Shown: piece by piece, positions 50,105 through 52,560 of the stretch
How positions within the stretch are numbered: the first letter of the stretch is position 1
Layout of the letters: each line of letters opens with the position of its first letter
DNA from: Lachnospiraceae bacterium
GTDB lineage: Bacteria > Bacillota > Clostridia > Lachnospirales > Lachnospiraceae
Length of the DNA stretch: 52,560 nt
Direction of reading: 5' to 3'
Assembly: GCA_017473905.1 (NCBI GenBank)
Contig: JAFUJA010000020.1
Location: 1 to 52,560, forward strand
Made by a program: the position numbers and the translations under genes
Notes under the pieces: model-generated
Database searches by the model: none
What the model was told of the DNA's origin: nothing
What the model saw: the letters and a program-made list of their open reading frames with translations, nothing else

Positions 50105-51340
50105 CTATCTTGCGTTTTTACCAAATCTTACCGGCTCTGATGCCTTAAAATTATAAATAGGTTTTATTACTTCTATAACGTCTACGGTTTCCGCAATAAC
50201 ATCAATAATGTCATCTAAGGATTTATATGCCATAGGCGCCTCATCCAGAGTATCTTCGTTGACAGAGGTGGTATAAATTCCCTCCATCGCTTTCTTATAT
50301 GCTTCCATTGACAAAGTTTCCTTTGCTTTGCTACGGGACATTACCCTTCCGGCACCGTGGGGTGCAGAATAGTTCCAGTCCGGATTTCCCTTACCGACAG
50401 CCAGTACGCTTCCATCCCTCATATTAATCGGAATCAGCACTTTTTCACCTTTGTGGGCCGCAATTGCCCCTTTTCTCAAAATCATTTCATCTGTATTGAT
50501 ATAATTATGAATGGTATGAAATGCTTCTACTGCAGTAAGACCGCATCTGTTTAAAATCACTTCCGCAATCAACTCACGATTTCTCTTTGCAAACTGCTGA
50601 CAGATTTCCACATCTGCCATATAGTCCTCAAAATACGTTCCGTACAGGAAGCATAAATCCTCCGGTATGGAGGTAGGACCATTTGCCTTTTTCCATGCAA
50701 TCTCTTTTAAAGCAGCCTGGATTTCATTACGTCTTCCCTGCTCCTTATAAGTACGGATAATTTCATCCCTCATTTTAAAATAATCTTCCATGCCACGATC
50801 TAATTCCACGGCAAGCTTCTGATAAATTTCAGCCACCTGTTTCCCCAGATTACGGCTTCCTGTATGTATTACAAGATACTTCGTACCGTCCGAGGCCGCA
50901 TCCACCTCAATAAAGTGGTTTCCGCCCCCAAGGGTTCCCAAGCTTCTTTCTAATCTTTTACTGTCCTTTAATTCCCTATAACAGTGAAGCTTCTCCAAAT
51001 CAAAACGCTCCTGTCTTCCCTCCCATACATTCATTCCTGAGGGAATATAGTGACATGCTTCATCCAGCTTCTCCAAATCCGGTTCAATCTTCCCGAGGTT
51101 TACGGTATACATACCGCACCCAAGGTCAACACCTACAATATTGGGGACTGCTTTATCAATTACCGTCATCGTGGTTCCGATTGTACAACCTTTACCGGCA
51201 TGAACATCCGGCATAATTCTGATTTTAGAACCCTGTGTAAAATCGTAATCACACATTCTGCGAATCTGTTCAATTGCCTCATCCTCAATAATGTTTGCGT
51301 AACAAATTGCTGTATTTACTTTTCCTTTGATTTCCAACAT
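50105..51340 (-). CDS. rtcB: RtcB family RNA-splicing ligase
   Basis: RtcB joins RNA 2',3'-cyclic phosphate or 3'-phosphate ends to 5'-OH ends with GTP and Mn. The 411-residue protein has the metal and guanylate sites: MPDVHAGKGCTIG, GVDLGCGM (Cys ligand), TLGGGNHFIEV, VIHTGSRNLG, FHTIHNYI and APHGAGRVMSR with the His that accepts GMP (near residue 340). Its length fits the shorter bacterial RtcB group. The ATG follows GGGAAAGGAG. A terminator hairpin lies 36-68 nt upstream, between it and a small ORF, so expression may depend on read-through. An XRE gene follows. Confidence 0.94.
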   Translation of the reverse strand: MLEIKGKVNTAICYANIIEDEAIEQIRRMCDYDFTQGSKIRIMPDVHAGKGCTIGTTMTVIDKAVPNIVGVDLGCGMYTVNLGKIEPDLEKLDEACHYIPSGMNVWEGRQERFDLEKLHCYRELKDSKRLERSLGTLGGGNHFIEVDAASDGTKYLVIHTGSRNLGKQVAEIYQKLAVELDRGMEDYFKMRDEIIRTYKEQGRRNEIQAALKEIAWKKANGPTSIPEDLCFLYGTYFEDYMADVEICQQFAKRNRELIAEVILNRCGLTAVEAFHTIHNYINTDEMILRKGAIAAHKGEKVLIPINMRDGSVLAVGKGNPDWNYSAPHGAGRVMSRSKAKETLSMEAYKKAMEGIYTTSVNEDTLDEAPMAYKSLDDIIDVIAETVDVIEVIKPIYNFKASEPVRFGKNAR

Positions 51341-51375
51341 TTTGTTTCTCCTTTCCCAATCAAAGTTCTATGCAT

Positions 51376-51408
51376 AAAAAAACCGCCTACCCATCAAGAG
51401 TAAGCGGT
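51376..51408 (-). terminator. Terminator in front of rtcB
   Basis: Minus-strand RNA ACCGCUUAC pairs with GUAGGCGGU over 9 bp (one G-U), followed by seven U. It lies between the small ORF and rtcB, 36 nt before the rtcB ATG. Either it ends a small-ORF transcript or it acts as an attenuator for rtcB. Confidence 0.8.
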
Positions 51409-51440
51409 ACGTTTAAACATGTTTATATCAATACTCACAG

Positions 51441-51593
51441 TCAACAACTGCAATGGGTATCCATAAAACAATTTCCTCGTCTATGCTTATCCAATGATGA
51501 GTGCACAAAATAAGAGCCCTTCTCGAACGCGTCGAGACCAGCCTGTTCATGACTTTTACGATATTCAGCATACCAACGATTTATTGTTCTCAT
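51441..51593 (-). CDS. Small ORF (50 codons) between the regulated promoter and rtcB
   Basis: On the minus strand an ATG at 51593 follows GGAAAGGAAAAGAC. The ORF runs 50 codons to TGA (51443-51441): it begins MRTINRWYAEYRKSHEQAG and ends MDTHCSC. It is basic and hydrophilic in its first half and has three Cys near its end. No family was recognised. Support comes from the strong ribosome binding site, a promoter about 50 nt upstream, and a terminator just behind. It could encode a small protein or be part of an rtcB leader. Codon use does not decide. Confidence 0.5.
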   Translation of the reverse strand: MRTINRWYAEYRKSHEQAGLDAFEKGSYFVHSSLDKHRRGNCFMDTHCSC

Positions 51594-51606
51594 GTCTTTT
51601 CCTTTC

Positions 51607-51624
51607 CGGAACTGTTTCGTTCCG
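51607..51624 (-). other. Hairpin in the small-ORF leader
   Basis: CGGAAC-GAAACA-GTTCCG, a perfect 6-bp stem, lies just before the GGAAAGGA ribosome binding site of the small ORF. Confidence 0.45.
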
Positions 51625-51647
51625 CTTTTTCTTCCTAAGTTATCGTC

Positions 51648-51690
51648 ATCTTACCACGAAAAGTTTAGTTTGTAAATTATACTCGTGGTA
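51648..51690 (-). promoter_or_regulatory. Promoter with flanking inverted half-sites before the small ORF/rtcB
   Basis: The minus strand has TTTACA (51676-51671), a 17-bp spacer and TAAGAT (51653-51648). A perfect 8-bp inverted repeat TACCACGA (51690-51683) / TCGTGGTA (51659-51652), 23 bp apart, places one half upstream of the -35 and the other over the -10. This is a typical operator geometry for a repressor, possibly the XRE protein encoded behind rtcB. Confidence 0.65.
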
Positions 51691-51695
51691 TAAAA

Positions 51696-51965
51696 CTACA
51701 TCCCCTTATTTCTTTTCGCGAAACATGAACTGCAAAAAACGGGGATGTCCCCTTTGGGTTCGAAGGGAACCTGTCCCTCACCGCCGCATTCACTACAAAT
51801 AATGGTGTACTTCATACCCCTTTTTTCTTTTCTGGCCTTGATGCAGCTTTTACATCTCTTCGGTTCATTTGTAAATCCCTTCTTTGCATAATATTCCTGC
51901 TCACCGGCCTCAAACACAAATTCTTCTCCACATTCGATACAAACTATTTTCTTATCCTCGTACAT
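51696..51965 (-). CDS. Small zinc-ribbon protein (zf-trcl type)
   Basis: The 89-residue protein has paired CxxC knuckles: CIECGEEFVF near 9, then CKSCIKARKEKRG near 38, followed by CSECGGEGQVPFEPKG and CSSCF. The pattern with GEQEYYAKKGFTNEPKRC matches the probable zinc-ribbon family found in many Clostridia, of unknown function. The ATG has AAGGAGAAGATGAA upstream. It precedes the rtcB module, but the small-ORF promoter lies between them, so it is a separate unit. Confidence 0.8.
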   Translation of the reverse strand: MYEDKKIVCIECGEEFVFEAGEQEYYAKKGFTNEPKRCKSCIKARKEKRGMKYTIICSECGGEGQVPFEPKGDIPVFCSSCFAKRNKGM

Positions 51966-52177
51966 TTCATCTTCTCCTTAAGTATCTTTTTCATAATCCT
52001 TAAATCTTTATTGATTGTCCACTCCTCTTATCTCACACAATTGCTTTATATGATATTCATATTCCGAGCGGTTATTCATCTCGATTATACTTTTTATAAT
52101 CAGAAATAACAATCCCATGTTTTTAGAATTTATTTAAAAATCTCAAGCCAAAACGGAATAAGGACATGCCTGGCAAC
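51966..52177. other. Intergenic region, nothing recognised
   Basis: Between the zinc-ribbon gene and the duplicated tRNA-terminator block I see AT-rich sequence without an ORF that has a ribosome binding site, and no RNA gene. It presumably holds the zinc-ribbon gene promoter, but no clear boxes were found. Confidence 0.4.
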
Positions 52178-52210
52178 AAAAAAAGAGAATCCGTTTGGAT
52201 TCTCTTTTTT
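52178..52210. terminator. Duplicated copy of the tRNA terminator
   Basis: The hairpin AAAAAAGAGAATCC-GTTT-GGATTCTCTTTTTT is identical to the one directly behind tRNA-Met (52337-52368). It lies 158 bp further downstream in the tRNA transcription direction. Confidence 0.85.
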
Positions 52211-52390
52211 ATCGTAGCGAGAGGGGGATTCGGGTCTCCGCTTCGCTCCGGTCGGCGCAAAACCGAGGTCCCCCGGACCTCGTGCGCCCTCTCCACCACT
52301 CCGTGGTGTCTCGGGTTCATTTTCTTTCTATACGCCAAAAAAGAGAATCCGTTTGGATTCTCTTTTTTATCGTAGCGAGAGGGGGATTCG
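52179..52390 (-). repeat. 54-bp direct repeat of the tRNA-Met 3' end and terminator, flanking a GC-rich hairpin segment
   Basis: Positions 52179-52232 and 52337-52390 are identical over 54 bp. Each copy holds the terminator hairpin and the last 18 or so bases of tRNA-Met. The downstream copy is not part of a full tRNA. The roughly 100 bp between (52233-52336) are GC-rich and highly folded: CGAGGTCC/GGACCTCG nested in GGCGCA/TGCGCC, and CACCAC/GTGGTG. The structure looks like an inserted small element or a duplicated tRNA end. Confidence 0.8.
52337..52368. terminator. Terminator of the tRNA-Val/tRNA-Met unit
   Basis: A perfect 14-bp stem AAAAAAGAGAATCC / GGATTCTCTTTTTT with loop GTTT starts 5 nt behind the tRNA-Met 3' end; it works in both directions. 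Confidence 0.9.
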
Positions 52391-52446
52391 AACCCTCGAC
52401 ACCACGGGTATGAACCGTGTGCTCTGGCCAACTGAGCTATCTCGCC
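52373..52446 (-). tRNA. tRNA-Met (anticodon CAT), elongator type
   Basis: A complete 74-nt cloverleaf lies on the minus strand. The acceptor is GGCGAGA/TCTCGCT (first pair G-U), the D arm GCTC/GAGC, the anticodon stem CACGG/CCGTG with loop TTCATAC, and the T arm GAGGG/CCCCC with loop TTCGAAT. The discriminator is A and CCA is not encoded. The anticodon stem lacks the three consecutive G-C pairs of initiator tRNA, so it is elongator Met; a lysidine-modified tRNA-Ile cannot be fully excluded. The T stem has one A-C mismatch (50-64). Confidence 0.9.
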
Positions 52447-52451
52447 ATGAA

Positions 52452-52524
52452 TGGGACCAATAGGGCTCGAACCTATGACCCTCTGCTTGTAAGGCAGATG
52501 CTCTCCCAGCTGAGCTATGATCCC
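52452..52524 (-). tRNA. tRNA-Val (anticodon TAC)
   Basis: A 73-nt cloverleaf on the minus strand begins GGGATCATAGCTCAGCTGGG. The anticodon stem TCTGC/GCAGA encloses loop CTTACAA (anticodon TAC); the T arm is ATAGG/CCTAT with loop TTCGAGC. The acceptor stem 3' side GGTCCC leaves a G-U/T-T type imperfection at its inner end. CCA is not encoded. It lies 5 nt upstream of tRNA-Met in the same transcript. Confidence 0.93.
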
Positions 52525-52560
52525 ATAAACATGTCCTCGTAACGAGTACATGAGACATTA

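Noticed and set aside
52179-52390. Prophage or genomic island attachment sites at tRNA-Met
   Set aside because: The repeat is suggestive, but only about 100 bp lies between copies and there is no integrase; kept as a finding about a small duplication, not as a prophage.
52123-52551. Minus-strand ORFs across tRNA-Val, tRNA-Met and the duplicated block
   Set aside because: They read through tRNA genes and terminator hairpins; no ribosome binding site.

Overview
The window looks like a chromosomal segment of a low- to mid-GC, spore-forming anaerobic Firmicute, most likely a Lachnospiraceae-type Clostridium relative. Pointers are the sporulation sigma factor SigH, the DUF1836 and YerC/TrpR-like regulators, meso-diaminopimelate dehydrogenase, the mini-RNase III MrnC, Firmicute-type promoters and Shine-Dalgarno sites, and a very large secreted pectate lyase that suggests a plant-fibre (gut) niche. 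The genus is inferred from gene content only. No prophage, insertion sequence or CRISPR array was seen.

Layout. 1-4.1 kb (minus): a FAD oxidoreductase with a very long acidic repeat tail, cut by the window edge, behind a DUF1836 regulator. 4.2-4.6 kb (plus): a TrpR-like regulator with a dyad inside its own promoter. 4.6-13.9 kb (minus): a compact operon aroF-tyrA-aroB-aroA-aroC-pheA-aroEK-aroQ plus a degenerate LytM protein. It covers every step from PEP and erythrose-4-phosphate to chorismate and both prephenate branches. It is preceded by a consensus promoter, a 28-residue Phe/Tyr-rich leader peptide and a terminator with a matching antiterminator, i.e. a transcription attenuator. 14-15.5 kb: an orphan PTS IIC-like permease and a cold-shock protein. 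15.6-20.3 kb (minus): dapA-dapB-hisA (the HisA is of the eukaryotic type), a two-OB-fold SSB-like protein and ilvE. 20.4-25 kb: a membrane diguanylate cyclase (plus) and a minus operon yigZ-thyA-TIR protein-folA, in which a membrane-anchored TIR protein sits between the two thymidylate/folate genes. 25-30 kb: a class A penicillin-binding protein, two envelope proteins and tRNA-Thr.

30-40.4 kb (minus): a housekeeping operon mnmA-tcdA-ispF-GNAT-cysE-cysS-mrnC-rlmB-sigH-ddh-membrane metallopeptidase, combining tRNA modification, cysteine supply, RNA maturation, sporulation sigma factor and diaminopimelate synthesis. 40.5-49.8 kb (minus): a 2490-residue secreted protein with two FN3-PL1 pectate lyase units, and a lipoprotein. 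49.8-52 kb (minus): rtcB (RNA ligase) with an XRE regulator behind it. In front of it lie a 50-codon small ORF, a terminator, and a promoter whose -10 box and upstream flank carry inverted half-sites. 52.1-52.5 kb (minus): tRNA-Val and tRNA-Met, followed by a 54-bp duplicated copy of the tRNA-Met 3' end and its terminator around a GC-rich hairpin segment.

The points most worth a second look are the Phe/Tyr attenuator, the TIR-TM-DUF6273 protein in the thyA-folA operon, the rtcB module, the eukaryotic-type HisA, and the duplicated tRNA-Met 3' end.
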